The notes beneath the pieces are model-generated. The model worked only from the letters and a program-made list of their open reading frames with translations. It had not been told where the DNA came from and did no database searches. Positions 1 through 11,284 of a stretch of 64,000 nt of DNA are shown here, in pieces; positions within the stretch are counted from its first letter, which is position 1; each line of letters starts with the position of its first letter. The position numbers and the translations under genes were made by a program. The DNA lies in the NCBI GenBank assembly GCA_963920575.1, contig OY986971.1:8496779-8560778 (forward strand). The letters run 5' to 3'. This DNA comes from Narthecium ossifragum. Its lineage: Eukaryota; Streptophyta; Magnoliopsida; Dioscoreales; Nartheciaceae.

Positions 1-15
1 GGGCAGGTCCTCACA
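1..15 (-). repeat. Terminal 15 bp of a minus-strand chromoviral LTR
   Basis: Read on the minus strand, this begins TGTGAGGACC, the same 5' terminus seen at 6440, 48288 and 60276. The rest of the LTR lies outside the window. I see no clear polypurine tract next to it, so it may be the 3' LTR of the neighbouring pol relic or a separate insertion. Confidence 0.55.
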
Positions 16-478
16 CTAGGTGTCCGTCGCCCACGTGTGGTACACATTGGGGTTCGACGGCTTCCTCGGTTGCGCCGGTTGGTTGCGCACCGGGTTGTGT
101 TTCTTTGGCCGTGGGAAGGTGTCGTGGGTACACCTGACGGCGTTGTTTCGCTCTCGTTGAAGATCGCGGTTCGGCGATCCTTGTGCTTGTCGAGAGCTGG
201 GGTTTGTTCACCGGCTTGTGGTGAACTCCCTCCCCGTTGTTTTTGAGGGTGCTCTGGAGAGCAGCTTCCCCTCGTTTCATTGTTGTTGTTGTGCAGCTGT
301 CCTTTCGGAAGAGCTTTCTAATTGTCGCCTTCGCGGGACACCGAGTTCGAGGTCGAGTTTCCTTTGGGCAGTGTTGAGCATTGCAAGTTCGCACGTGGAT
401 GCTAGCAGCGTTTGGAGAGTCGAGGACCCAGTCGGCCGAGTCGGTAGCTCGGGACTTCGTTCGCCCAGGTGTGTTGCC
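16..478 (-). other. Decayed 3' end of a Tekay-type element, no gene
   Basis: This stretch lies between the end of the recognisable integrase and chromodomain sequence and the LTR terminus at the window edge. Weak chromodomain-like coding continues to about 400-480 on the minus strand but is frameshifted. The rest is GC-rich sequence in which I recognise nothing. Confidence 0.4.
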
Positions 479-1120
479 TCAGAGTGTGTTCCGGTTCTCA
501 TTATGGATGGTTCCCTCCAGGGACGCATAGGCGTCAGGAAGCTGGACCAAGGGAATCGTCTTGCCCCGCAAGACCTGATCCCTCCGGTCAAGTACCTGAA
601 CCGGCTGCTCAACAAAGCTCACGTCTGCCTCAAGCTCAATGTCATCCACTCTGATGACATGAGACGGGTCTGGGTGATACTTCCTCAGCATCGACACATG
701 GAAAGTCGGATGCACAGCAGACATGTGCTGAGGAAGATCCAGGCGGTAAGCTACCTCGCCGACCCTCTCTAAGATCTCAAACGGCCCGACAAACCTCGGC
801 GCCAACTTGTCACCTCTGCCAAACCTGACAGAACCTCTGTACGGCGACGCTCGCAAGAACACTCGGTCGCCGACTGCAAACTCCAACGGTTGTCGCCTCT
901 GATCTGCATAACTCTTCTGCCGGCTCTGAGCCGTCAGAAGCCTCTGCCTGATTTGTACCAACCTCTCTGACGACCGCCTGACGATGTCTGGACCGGTGAG
1001 TGAAGCCTCTCCAACCTCTGTCCAACATACTGGGGAACGACACGGCCTACCATACAACGCCTCGAAAGGTGCTACTCGAAGACTGGACTGGTAGCTGTTG
1101 TTGTAGGCAAACTCCACCAA
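479..1120 (-). pseudogene. Integrase C-terminal part, Tekay-type pol relic
   Basis: This open stretch of 213 codons encodes the end of a Ty3/gypsy integrase. It opens with the region after the catalytic Glu (VEFAYNNSYQSS, then EALYGRPCRSP). A GPY/F-type module follows (KLAPRFVGPFEILERVGEVAYRLDLP), then VHPTFHVSMLRKY, which normally leads into a chromodomain. The frame leaves the family after KTIPLVQ, so the chromodomain is degenerate. The closest sequence in this window is the integrase of element I at 20848-22059. A stop separates it from the integrase core at 1130-1495. It is a dead fragment; the lineage call (chromovirus, Tekay/Del group) rests on motif memory and the match with element I. 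Confidence 0.82.
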
Positions 1121-1129
1121 GGGAACGTG

Positions 1130-1495
1130 CTACTCCCAGCTGCCTCCTGCATCGAGGACACATGCTCTCAGCATGTCCTCCAGGTTCTGGATAGTCCGCT
1201 CTGACTGCCCGTCTGTCTGCGGATGGAACGCATTACTGAAAGTCAGGAGTGTGCCGACTGCCTCCTGAAAGTCGCGCCATAACCTGCTGGTGAACCTGGG
1301 GTCACGGTCTGACACGATAGAAACTGGAACTCCGTGTAGCCTGACCACCCCTCTGACGTACAAGCTGCCTAACCTGTCGGTCGAGTCTGTCACCCGCATA
1401 GGCAGGAAGTGCGCCGATTTGGTCAATCTATCAATGATGACCCAAATCGCGTCATTCCCCCTAGGAGATCTCGGTAGCCCGGTCACGAAGTCCAT
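1130..1495 (-). pseudogene. Integrase catalytic core, Tekay-type pol relic
   Basis: This 121-codon fragment carries the integrase core. [13 protein letters not shown] supplies the first catalytic Asp, [14 protein letters not shown] the second, and [13 protein letters not shown] the Glu. All three catalytic residues are present, so the core is broken by flanking stops and not by active-site loss. It lies in line with the C-terminal piece below 1120 and with the zinc-binding region at the start of the 1577-3048 piece. All three are parts of one minus-strand pol. Confidence 0.85.
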
Positions 1496-1576
1496 CGTGA
1501 TGTGCCCCCACTTCCACTCAGCTAGTGGAAGCGGCTGAAGTAACCCCGGAGTCCGCTGGTGCTCTGCCTTGACCTT

Positions 1577-3048
1577 CTAACAGGTAAGGCAGCGCGATAC
1601 GAACTCCGTCACTGCCCTCTTCATCCCGCGCCACCAGAACTGTCGCCGATGATCCTGGTACATCTTGGTGCCGCCGGGATGAACTGCAAAGCGTGAGTGG
1701 TGGAACTCTCGTAGAACGTCGTCTCGAAGAACTGGATCTACTGGAACTGCTACTCTGCCTCGGAACCGTAGCCCTCCGTCTGGCGATACTGTCCAGTCTC
1801 CGTCTGCGCCCTCTGTGCCTGCTGCTGTGCGTAACTCCTCGAGCTCTGGGTCACTGTGCTGTGCCTCCAACACTCTGGCTAGAACTGCTGGCATACTCTG
1901 CACTGCGTAAAGGAAGCTGCTGGATCCCCGATCCTCAAACTCGAGCCCCAACTGGCCCGCCGTCTCTAGAGCCTGCCACTGCCGAGCTAACAACCCTGCA
2001 ACTGCTGCTCTGGTGTCTCTCACCTGTCTGCTCAGCGCGTCTGCTACGACGTTTGCCTTACCAGGGTGGTAATGCAACGCAAAGTCGTAGTCCTCCAGTA
2101 GCTCCATCCAGCGTCGCTGCCTCAGGTTGAGGTCACGTTGGGTGAAAACGTGCCTCAAACTCTTATGGTCCGAGAAGACTGAGAACTTCTCGCCATAGAG
2201 ATAATACCGCCAGGTCTTCAGGGCGAAGACCACCGCTGCTAGCTCCAAGTCGTGAGTTGAGTAGTTCCTCTCATGGTTCTTCAACTGACGAGAACCATAG
2301 GAAACTACGTGGCCCTCTTGCATGAGGACACACCCCAAACCCTCACCGCTGGCGTCGCAGTAAACACTGTATCCAACACCTCGCTCGGGGACGATCAGCA
2401 TTGGTGCACTGGTCAACCTGGTCCTCAGATCCATGAAGGCTCGCTCACAAGCATCATCCCACACGAACAGGACGGCCTTCTGTGTCAGCCTGGTCAACGG
2501 TCCAGCAACCTTGGAGAAGTCCCGCACGAACCGTCTGTAGTAACCCGCCAGGCCTAAGAAACTACGGACCTCAAACACTGTTCTCGGTCTCTGCCACTGT
2601 ACCACTGCCTCGACCTTGGCCGGGTCAACTGAGATTCCTGCTGTCGACACCACGTGTCCAAGGAATCCCACCCGTGCAAGCCAAAATTCGCACTTGGAAG
2701 CCTTGGCATAAAGCCGATGCTCCCGAAGTAGCTGCAACACTGTCGCCAAGTGTCGCTCGTGCTCCGCCTCTGACTGGGAGTAGACAAGGATGTCGTCGAC
2801 GAACACCACCACGAACTCGTCTAGGAAAGGCCGGAAGATCCTCTGCATGAGATCCATGAACGCTGCTGGTGCGTTCGTCAGCCCAAACGGCATCACCACG
2901 AACTCGTACAGGCCGTACCGAGTCCGAAAAGCCGTCTGTAGTCTATGCAAAGTCGAAGGGTACCGTCCTTCTTCTTCGCGAACAACACTGGCGCCCCCCA
3001 GGGAGACATGCTGGGACGGATGAAGCCTCTGTTAGCGATCCAGTAGAC
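1577..3048 (-). pseudogene. Reverse transcriptase, RNase H and integrase HHCC relic with RT deletion
   Basis: Minus-strand pol. The RT N-terminal motif [14 protein letters not shown] and then LRLCIDYR can be read in shifting frames near 2950-3030. The open frame starts again at [12 protein letters not shown] and continues through [18 protein letters not shown] and the catalytic box FVDDILVYS. The sequence between CIDYR and TAFRTRYG, about 50 residues in element I and including the first catalytic Asp region, is missing. RNase H follows ([35 protein letters not shown]), then the integrase zinc-binding region ending CLTC. The relic stops abruptly at about 3048, where an unrelated LTR begins, so gag and protease are absent. 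Confidence 0.85.
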
Positions 3049-4023
3049 TTAAATGATGCTTGACATACTATTGCATGCCTTTCCTATTATCTGTGTATGT
3101 CATAGCATGCATTGTTGTTGTGTGCATTAGTTGCATTGGTTAGGGCGTGGGTGATCCTTGGGTCGCCGTCCCGAGGCTGGAAGCTCAGACTTAGCCCTAG
3201 GACCGGGGTTGGGCTGTTAGGACCCGGTTGAATTGTGATGTCCAGTCGATCCGATGATAGGCTTAGATGACTGGTACACTTATGGCTTGATGATTGTAGA
3301 GGTCTTGTCGGCCTCGAGTTGGATCTGAGGTGTAGCCGGTGTCCGGTTCTTCTTAAAACTCTTGAGTAGAGGATTTGCCTACTCAGTGGTGTCTCTTTCC
3401 ACCAAACAGTGTTCAGTGTCCTGTTGAGAGTTAGCAGTGTCCTTTCCTACTACTGAGTGTGACCTGACATGTGACCAGCTCGGCTGGAAGACCATGATCG
3501 TGGACCTCAGGGACACGCGGTGGGGTTATGGGACCCCTGTATACACCCAGATTCCACTTGAGGGCGACACTGTTGCGTTTCCCTTTTCCTTCTGTGTGTC
3601 GTAGTGTAGATCCCTACTGAGCTTAGTGCTCACACCTACCCGGGCTGCGTTTTGCAGATGCAGGCGTCAGTTCTTCCTCTGTGGCCCCTACCGGGCAGTT
3701 GGACGGCGGTGCTGCGGCACCTGGTGGCTTTTGAGAGGTGGCAATATTTACTGCTTTTACCCTTATGTTAGTTAGTCTCCTACGGGAGTGGTTTTGTATT
3801 TTGGATCTTCCCCTCTCCGAGGATTTGTATATTAAATACACTTGAGTTTTAAATCTGTGGTTCGAGGCTTGAATATAATATTGTATTTTCTTGAGGGTGT
3901 TTTGGTGAATTGCTAGGGAGACCAATAGGTTAGAGGGGACCCTCGCCGTTTTTTTTCTGCGTTGGTTAGGTTCCGGTTCGCGTCGCCCGGCCCGGTTGGG
4001 CTTTCGCGGGTCGGGGCGCGACA
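3049..4023 (+). repeat. 5'-truncated chromoviral LTR (same family as the 3' part of 15795-17332)
   Basis: The last 200 bp match the 3' end of the LTR at 15795-17332: GCTAGGGAGACC, then GTTAGGTTCCGGTTCGC, ending GGGTCGGGGCGCGACA. The internal GCATTAGTTGCAT region and the following CCGAGGCT block recur in the LTRs at 6440, 15795, 48288 and 60276. The TG start is missing. The left edge joins a minus-strand pol directly and the right edge abuts the middle of a plus-strand RT relic, so it is a rearranged fragment and not an intact solo LTR. Confidence 0.75.
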
Positions 4024-6411
4024 TCGACTCCTTCCGAGTTTGACCTTCGCATCGACTACACCAGCTGAGGATTTGGGATTGCGACATCCCAGAGACAGCC
4101 TTCCGTATGAGGTACGGACTGTACGAGTTCACAGTGATGCCGTTCAGTCTGACGAGCGCACCAGCAACCTTCACAGAGGTGATGTGGAGGATCTTCAGGC
4201 CGTATCCTGATCAGTTGCAGTGGCGTCGTCTACAGCATCATATCTACTGGCGCATTGAGGAGGAGCACAAGCGATGATTGACGTTTACATCGCAGCTCCC
4301 GAGGGTGTATCGGCGTTATTTGGCTCCCAGCTTGAGGTGTTGGCCTTCAGAGGCAGGTTTCGACCGACAGGCAGTCTCAGCGGTAGGCAGATCGATCGAT
4401 TCAGCTGGGCTTGACACAGATGTGCGACGGCAGAGGCCGGAGACGATATTCGAGATTCAGTAGAAGCATCTCCAAGATTGCGGGACCGTTGACCAGAGTG
4501 GCCAGGAGACCGGAGCTTTTGCCTTAAAGTCACTGCGTCAGTGCCTTTAAGGGTAATAGCCCCCAGCAGTTGTTACAGAGGCTAGAGCAGATTTGGGGAT
4601 TTGTCAGCTCATCAGAGGCAGACAGTCAGTCGGATCGGATTTCGAGGATCAGATTTCAGATGACTTTCCCTTTGGTGGTTGCAGCATCCCAGCTCTCCCG
4701 GCCAGAGTGATGTAGACCCAGGGTACATATCCGGAACTCGTGGAGATCCATGTTGCGGTTGGTACCGAGCACGTGACTGAGAGCTGGACAGCGTCAGCAG
4801 ATCACAGGTTGTGCTTCGTTATCAGTGTTGCGGATCCGGCAGATCCATTGCAGCTCCTTCCAGTGTCAGAGTGGGAGCGGAAGCACACCATGGCAGACGT
4901 CATCACCAGATTGCAGGAGGCAGCTGAGAGGAGCATCTTCCCTTGCTGGAGTTTGCCTAGTGCAGTGATCATCAGTCCAGACGGATGCAGTGCCAGTCTA
5001 GGTGTAGTACGGCAGTTCGTGCCGTTCGTTCGATTGCTCAACTGAGGTTGTTGAGGCATCATCCACCATCCCAGATATGATCAGGCAGTCTCAGGGAGAC
5101 TAGCGCAGAGCAGACGAGAGAGCTATTCAGATCAGAGGCGATGATCTTTGGAGTTCTCAGTTCCTGGCAGAGTGTTCCTGAAGGTTCCTTCGCGCATAGG
5201 ATCAGCCGGAGTTGGCAGAGAGCAGAGACCAGATGAGTTGGAGGCCGAGTCAGCCCTACTCTGAGAGTCTGCACCAGAACCGTGACGGCGTGGAGTGATG
5301 ATGACATCAAACCTATAGAGATTCCTGACGGCTTTAGCAGGCAGTTGATTGTACTCCAGAGGTGGAGTAGCAGATCCAGAGTTGCACGAGGACATCTGAC
5401 GTGAGGTTCACTCCTCTCATGTTGTTGTTCATTCAGGAGGCATGGAGATACATCATGGATTTCCTCATTAGCTGATTGGCATCAGATGCAGAGATCAGGT
5501 TCAGGATCAGATGCAGAGATCAGATACGGAGATCAGATGCAGGATCAGTTTCAGGATCAGATGCAGAGATCAGACTCAGGGTCAGATTCAGAGGTCAGAT
5601 CCATAGACCAAGTGCAGAGGTCAGGTCAGCACATGCCATGTGAGACGAGTATGTGTGCCACATAGAAGTCCACATGTCATAGAGGTGATCAGATGGCGTG
5701 ATGTTTCAGCTTCCATCACTTCAGGTCATGATTTCAGGATCACAGGCTTGAGTCTAGTACAGCTCTTGGGAACCGATGATCACAGTGTTAACTTCCAGCA
5801 TAGCATCTCGCGGTACAGATGGACAGACGGTGAGAGAGGACCATTCAGATCCATGGTGACGTGCTTACAGCACGTACTGATAATGCATATATCAACGGCG
5901 AGAGCACGCCCTCATGGTGGAGTTTTCCTACTTCAGCAGTTGACGGCTCAGCACCAGCATTGTACCTTGAGAGGTCAGCGCAGATCAGGTCAGAGGTGAC
6001 AGCCGTCAGAGTTCGCATTTGGCGACAGAGGGTTTGCTTACAGATCGGATCTAGTTACGCACTTGTCAGTTGCGTGTCCTAAAGCCACATGTTCGGTGTT
6101 GAGGAAATACAGTTAGTATCCGTCCCACAGGATCAGACACGACGACATCGTAGTCGAGGAGGACGTCACCTACCTAGAGCAGCCAGTGCAGATTGTGGGC
6201 AGACGAGATCAGATGCTGAGATGCAGGACGGTACCGTTGGTGATGATCAGGTAGAGGCATGGTGGTGCAGAGGGCTTGTCGTGTGACCGAGGGGATCGCA
6301 TGTGCCAGGAGTTCCCCGACTGTTTGACCCAGCAGGTAGTTTCCTTTGTGTGGGCGTTCATGCCACTAGGACTAGTTGGTTCTTCTTTTCCGGGCCTACC
6401 CTTGAATTTCG
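4024..6411 (+). pseudogene. Heavily decayed plus-strand Tekay-type pol
   Basis: RT is recognisable from about 4040 as FDLR followed by a frameshifted LRIW, then [16 protein letters not shown] at 4100-4160 and IFRPYPDQ. After this, frames break every few dozen codons. Near 6140-6300, short stretches such as EDVTYLEQPVQI and RRDQ match the region just before the chromodomain. The order RT to chromodomain end, then polypurine tract, then LTR shows a plus-strand element whose 3' LTR is 6440-9036. Gag, protease and the N-terminal RT are absent. Decay is much heavier than in elements I or D, so this is one of the oldest layers. Confidence 0.7.
5486..5612 (+). repeat. Short imperfect tandem array of GATCAGATGCAGA units
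   Basis: Within the decayed pol, the words CAGATGCAGAGATCAG and CAGGATCAG recur about every 16-20 bp. Neighbouring pol regions lack this, so it looks like local tandem expansion after the pol died. Confidence 0.6.
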
Positions 6412-6439
6412 GGACGAAATTTCTTTAAGGGTAATAGGT
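6412..6439 (+). other. Polypurine tract region of the plus-strand element
   Basis: The sequence GGGACGAAATTTCTTTAAGG followed by GTAATAGG lies immediately before the TGTGAGGACC start of the 3' LTR. Element I has the same arrangement on the minus strand. It would prime plus-strand DNA synthesis. Confidence 0.6.
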
Positions 6440-6646
6440 TGTGAGGACCCGTACCTCCAACCTGGTCCGACCGCGTTAGGTCGAGGGTCTGGGTTTGTGG
6501 TTTGGCCCGGTTGGCCTTGAGATGCGATCGGTTGATCGTATCGCTACTTTTGACCCCAGTGGCATTTTGGTAAATATGCCCCCTGGTGGTCAGTTGCACA
6601 CATGGCCTTTGATTGATGTATGTGTTTGATTAGAACCATCAGGGCG

Positions 6647-6687
6647 CTTCCGATCGGAAGATTGGAGCTCGATCGGGAGAGATCGAG
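6647..6687. promoter_or_regulatory. Self-complementary GATC-core words upstream of LTR M TATA
   Basis: CTTCCGATCGGAAG (6647-6660) is a perfect 14-bp palindrome. CTCGATCGGGAGAGATCGAG follows at 6668-6687. Both lie 30-70 bp before the TATA-like box at 6716. Any regulatory role is inferred from position and recurrence in other LTRs. Confidence 0.5.
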
Positions 6688-6715
6688 TCGGACGGCTGTG
6701 ATGGATTCCAGCTTT

Positions 6716-6724
6716 CTATTTAAA
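6716..6724 (+). promoter_or_regulatory. TATA-like box of LTR M
   Basis: CTATTTAAA is followed by a CT-rich tract, the usual layout of a plant LTR promoter and its leader. Start-site position is inferred. Confidence 0.5.
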
Positions 6725-7257
6725 CCCTTTCCTTCCTCTCTCTCCTTTCCTTTTCTTCTCCTCCGGCCTTTCTTTCTCTCTTCTCCCTCTCTCCTTCGGC
6801 TGAGCTAGGGCTTGGAGGGTTGATCTTCGCGGAGCGGATTCTGGCGATCGGAGTTGACGGATGCGTGGAGGAGCTGCCCTATCTCTTCAAGTAGGTGTTT
6901 CTACCTCGATCATTGGATCGGGTTCTCCTAGGATAGGTTTAATGCCTTTTCGCTGTAGGAATACTTATTAGAATGATGTGTAACTTGTAGCATGTATGCT
7001 GTGGATGATTTCAAGTATTCCTACCTCGCGATTTCCGTATTTTATCGGTTGAATCTCGTATTATCGCCGTTTATCGGTTTTCGGCCATTTTAACCTAAAT
7101 TGGAGATTTAACCGTCAAAACTATGATTTCTTTGGACCATTGGATTCCCCATCGTTAGTTACATATGTTTACAAAGTTTCATCGAATTCCAACTTGATTT
7201 GATCCTTGAAATCCAAGAAATTGGATTTCCGGCACTGTTCTGAAAAACTGTGCCTAA

Positions 7258-7612
7258 GGCTCGACGGTCGATCGGTGCATCGACCGTCAAGTGTTGTTTT
7301 ACACTTTCTGGGCCTGGAGGTCGACCGTCGGATCAACCGTCGCATCGACCGTCAGGCTCTGTCGGGATTTTAGCCTCCCACGGTCGATGGGTCGATCGAC
7401 CGTGGGTTCTCTCTCTTTTTCATCCTGCCTCACGGTCGACCGTCGCATCGTCCGTGAGGCTCTGTCTCGTTTTGGGCTCCCGACGGTCGATGGGCCGATC
7501 GACCGTCGCCCATGTGGTTTTCCTCGTTTTGGCCTCACGGTTGATCGGCGGATCGACCGTGACATCGTCCGTGGCCTCACGGTCGATCGGCGGATCGACC
7601 GTCGCATCGTCT
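7258..7612. repeat. Hairpin array of CGGTCGAT...ATCGACCG units
   Basis: Seven clusters recur about every 40-60 bp, each containing inverted copies of the word CGGTCGAT. At 7377-7406, a 12-bp stem CCCACGGTCGAT pairs perfectly with its complement around a 6-bp loop. At 7481-7508 an 11-bp stem is also perfect. Spacers are T/C-rich with recurring GGCCTC or GGCTCC. The stems are better preserved than the spacers by eye. Function unknown. Confidence 0.8.
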
Positions 7613-7867
7613 GTGGGCCCTTGAACATGGTTTTATGGTTTTGCTTTGATGGTCTTCAATCGTGATTGATCTTTAAACATGTTGGGAAGTTTACAAATGG
7701 ATTTCGTAGTGTTTCCAAAGGATTTCTATCGAGTTTGAGGATCGATTCGAGTATTTCCGTTTTGGACGAATCTATGGTTTTGATCGCATTTAATACGTTT
7801 GATAAGTAGTTAAATGCTATATTGGATTGCCTAACCATTAGCTAGCTATGAGTGCTAGTTAATGAGG

Positions 7868-7998
7868 AATTGTGGAACCTTAGCCTCTTGCCGGCGAGTG
7901 CCGAGGGCTATTGTATAAATGTGGCCAGTCACCTGTGGGGTAACTGTGGAACCTTAGTCTGTCAGGTGCAAGAGAGCACTGAAGACTATTGTATATCT
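7868..7998 (+). repeat. Two-copy tandem repeat in LTR M
   Basis: The phrase TGTGGAACCTTAG...CTATTGTATA occurs at about 7871 and again at about 7947, a spacing of roughly 77 bp. The copies have diverged. It lies in the 3' half of the LTR. Confidence 0.55.
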
Positions 7999-9842
7999 GT
8001 ATTGAATGCTTGGCTCAGCACCTTTGTTTGGTTAGCATAGTTTAGTCTGTATTTGAGGCCTTTGCTATGCTTATCCTTTGGCTAGCTGTAAGCTATGCCT
8101 AGCCCTGTATGATTAATGACATCTTGTTGCATGCTTATATCTCTTTATCTGTGCCTGAGCATTGCATGCATCTTGTTTGCATTAGAGGCATTTGAGGTTA
8201 GGCGGGCGTTGGTTTGGGTCGCCGATCCGAGGCTCTCGGGTAGCTCGGATCTAGCCTTAGGGCCGTGGCTGGGTAGTCAGGATTAGGGTGTGTTTGTTGA
8301 ATCTGAATCTTATGTGTTGAGGATACACGCTAGTTGACTCTGATCATTGTTTGAGGTTTAGAGGTCGTGTTGATCTCCCAAGGCCAAGTGCTAGGGATGG
8401 ATGTTGATGCGTGCCCGACGTGGTTCCTCAAGGCTTGGTATTCCAGCTTGGGAAAGAGTGATCTTGCATGTTACTGTTCCTTGGCCTCCTGGTAACTTGT
8501 TCAGGAGAGAGGTTTCATGACAAGAGCCCTTGGGACCTCAACTGGGTTATGGGACTCGTGTCATCCGTTAGACTTAGGCTGGGAGACAACACTGTTGTTG
8601 TTTTCCTCCCTTCAGTGTGCCGTAGAGTAGAACCCTACTGGGCTTATCGTTCACTCCTACCCGGGCTGCGTTTGCAGGTGCAGGCGCCAGTTCTTCTTCA
8701 GTAGAGCCGGCGGATCAGCTTTGGTGGCTCGACTGCATCCAGAGGTGCTTGAGGTTGCTGGAGGATGATCTGTTGTACTTTTGGCAGATTTTGTAAATTA
8801 TGTACATATTTGAGGAATTCTGGGATTACTGTATAATATTCTTTCATTGGAAGATTTGTATCAAATATTGAATAGTACAACTGATGTTATGTAAATTGAA
8901 TATCTGTTTACCTCTGGATTATAAATTGTTTAAGTTTTTCTATAATTCCGCTTTGTATCGCGCCACTTGGAGATGAATAGTGTAGGTTTCCCCTCACGCC
9001 CCGTCCTGGATGGGTTTTCTGGGTCGGGGTGTGACACGCCCCGACCCACGAAAGCTCAATCGGGCCAGGGACGTGAACCAGAACCTAACTAACTGCGGAA
9101 ATTATGACTAGGGTTCTCTCTAACCTACTGTTCTCCCTAAACAATTCAGTTAAACACCCTCAATTAACAATTCTAACATCAACAGAAACCTCAAACTCAA
9201 AGATTACAATTCCAAAGTTCAAGTCTACAAAATCTCAAAGAGTCGAAAATCATACAAACATTTATACACTCCCGTAGGAGGCTAACTAAACAAAGTTCTA
9301 AAGACAGAAGATCACCACTCCTCAAACTCCACCAGGCGCCGCCGCACCACCGACCAACTATCCTGTAGGGGCCACTGAAGAGGACCTAACGCCAGCACCT
9401 GCAAAACGCAGCCCGGGTAGGAGTGAGCAACTAAGCTCAGTAGGAAACTACACTACGACTCACAGAAGAAAGAGGGAAACGCAACAGTATCGCCCTCAAG
9501 CAAGTTCTGGGTGTACACAGGGGTCCCATAACCCCACCGGTGCCACTAGGTATCCAACCATGGTCACCCTAACGAACTGGGCCCATCCCGAAAACACCTA
9601 GTACAGCAGGAAGAAGACACTGCTGAGCGGGAAAACAATACCGCTGAGTAGGCACACCCTCTACCCAAGAGACAAGAGAACCAGACACCGACTACACTGC
9701 AGAACCAGGCTCAAGCCCGACATGACCTCTAAATCATTAATCAACAGGTGTTCAAGTCATTTAGGCCTATCATAGAAATCGAACGAACACCACCATTCAA
9801 ACCTAGACCAAGCTACCCATACCCGATCCTAAGGCTAAATCC

Positions 9843-9847
9843 GAGCT
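9843..9847. other. Target-site duplication GAGCT (left)
   Basis: GAGCT precedes the TG of the solo LTR; the second copy is at 11280-11284. Confidence 0.9.
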
Positions 9848-11279
9848 TGATTGCTCGCTAACGTCGTCGTTAAAACGTTGCAAACTCAATCAAATATTAA
9901 ATTTATAATACTTATTCAATCACTACACTACTAGGTAGGATAGCGGTGAAGTCGGGAGTCGATCCACAGGAAAAACATTGGAAATCAAAATAAATTCTCG
10001 AAACCCTAAAACTAAAGAAAAGAATCAAAGATAGAATAGAGTTATCTAAACTAATAAAGAAAAGAAATAAAATGTTGATCAATTTGAATCAATGGAGTAG
10101 TTACTTAGGAATTACTCAATCCACCCTAGTTTCATTATTAGTCTTCTCTAGTTATCATCTTCTTTCCTTCTCTCAACATTATGGATCATATGGCTACAAG
10201 CTCACATGAATCCCTAAAAGAAAGTTAATATTCCCAACGGCATAACCTATCTTTGCTTGGCATAGATTGTCTTTGGTCCAACGATTACATTAAATTATAC
10301 TACTCCTAATGACCGTGGCACAACCTATCTTCGCGTAGCATAGCTCATCTCAATGGCGAACCAATAACTTCATGAAAACCATCTCATAAATCTCTACAAT
10401 CAATCACAGAAATCATGTAGGACTGAAAGTACGTCAAAGGAACTCTGTACCTTCAACTATGTTAACAATAAAACCATATTCATGAAATCATGTATCGAGA
10501 AGTTCACAAGAATCAAACTAAAGAAAACCAAAACTACACTAGGGTTTCATGAATAATCCTAAGTACAATAATTAGCAACTCATCTTTTCGATGAAAGCCA
10601 TCGGGTTGGAATACGACGCTGTCACCATCCGCATCCTCTCCGTCTTCTTCTTCCTCCTCCAAAGATTGTCAAAAAGATGCTTATTTTCGGCCAGCCAACA
10701 CCTTCTTATAGGTGTATTCCCGGAATTAGGGTTATGGGTTGAGTTGGACCTCTAGTGCAACTCGGATTTCCTGGTTTAATTATGACAACCTCTTCCGGTC
10801 GCGACTGGGTTCAATCCGTTCGGAATTTGGAAATGTGCTCAACATGAAAGACGTAGATTAGGAAGCCTTCTATCTTGTACCAAAGATTTTATAATATTCT
10901 GACTTATGTGGAATATTTGGAGAATATTCTCCTGAACATCGATGGACCAGTTTCCAGTAGCTGTATATCTTCATAGTTTTCAAAACTGGTATTAATCTGT
11001 CTGGAAACTCGCCAAGTATCCAACATGACAGTTGTAGATCTCTGAGTCTTCTACAATATCACAAAGTTTCAGAATATTTGGACCTTTGTAAAATATTTTG
11101 CGAATATATTACTGACGGTCGACGAAGCAGTTTATTTAGTCATTTTAACCGAATTTCTTACATTTCTTCTCAAAACATGATTAAACCTGATATCAACTAA
11201 CAAGCTATCAAATAAAACTACTCTAGGCATAAGAAAGCTAAGTTAAGGGGTTGAATCATGAACATTTAGTGACTTATCA
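9848..11279 (-). mobile_element. Solo Athila-type LTR of family C
   Basis: The sequence runs TGATTGCTCG...TTATCA on the plus strand (1432 bp), flanked by GAGCT on both sides. It matches the two LTRs of element C (28526-29793 and 45870-47310) throughout, including GTCGGGAGTCGATCCACAGG and the TATGGATCATATGGCTACAAG block. No internal region, PBS or polypurine tract is present, so this is a solo LTR left by LTR-LTR recombination. Minus orientation follows from element C. Confidence 0.92.
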
Positions 11280-11284
11280 GAGCT
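11280..11284. other. Target-site duplication GAGCT (right)
   Basis: Perfect second copy of the 5-bp duplication at 9843-9847. Confidence 0.9.

Larger units (their letters stand above)
6440..9036 (+). repeat. 3' LTR of the decayed plus-strand chromovirus (LTR M)
   Basis: The LTR starts TGTGAGGACCCG and ends GGGTCGGGGTGTGACA, about 2.6 kb. It sits directly after a polypurine tract, which fixes its orientation. It contains a TATA-like CTATTTAAA at 6716, a CT-rich leader, an array of hairpin-forming repeats at 7258-7612 and a two-copy repeat near 7868-7998. The block CCGATCCGAGGCTCTCGG near 8220 is shared with the other chromoviral LTRs here. The 3' terminus overlaps by 5 bp the inverted 3' terminus of the next LTR. 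I see no coding function; the open frames across 7250-7628 result from a stop-poor repeat. Confidence 0.85.

Noticed and set aside
7250..7628. Overlapping open frames of 109-124 codons on both strands
   Set aside because: They run through the hairpin array, which has no stop in several frames; the peptides are repeats of R-S-I-D-R-R-type words and have no domain.
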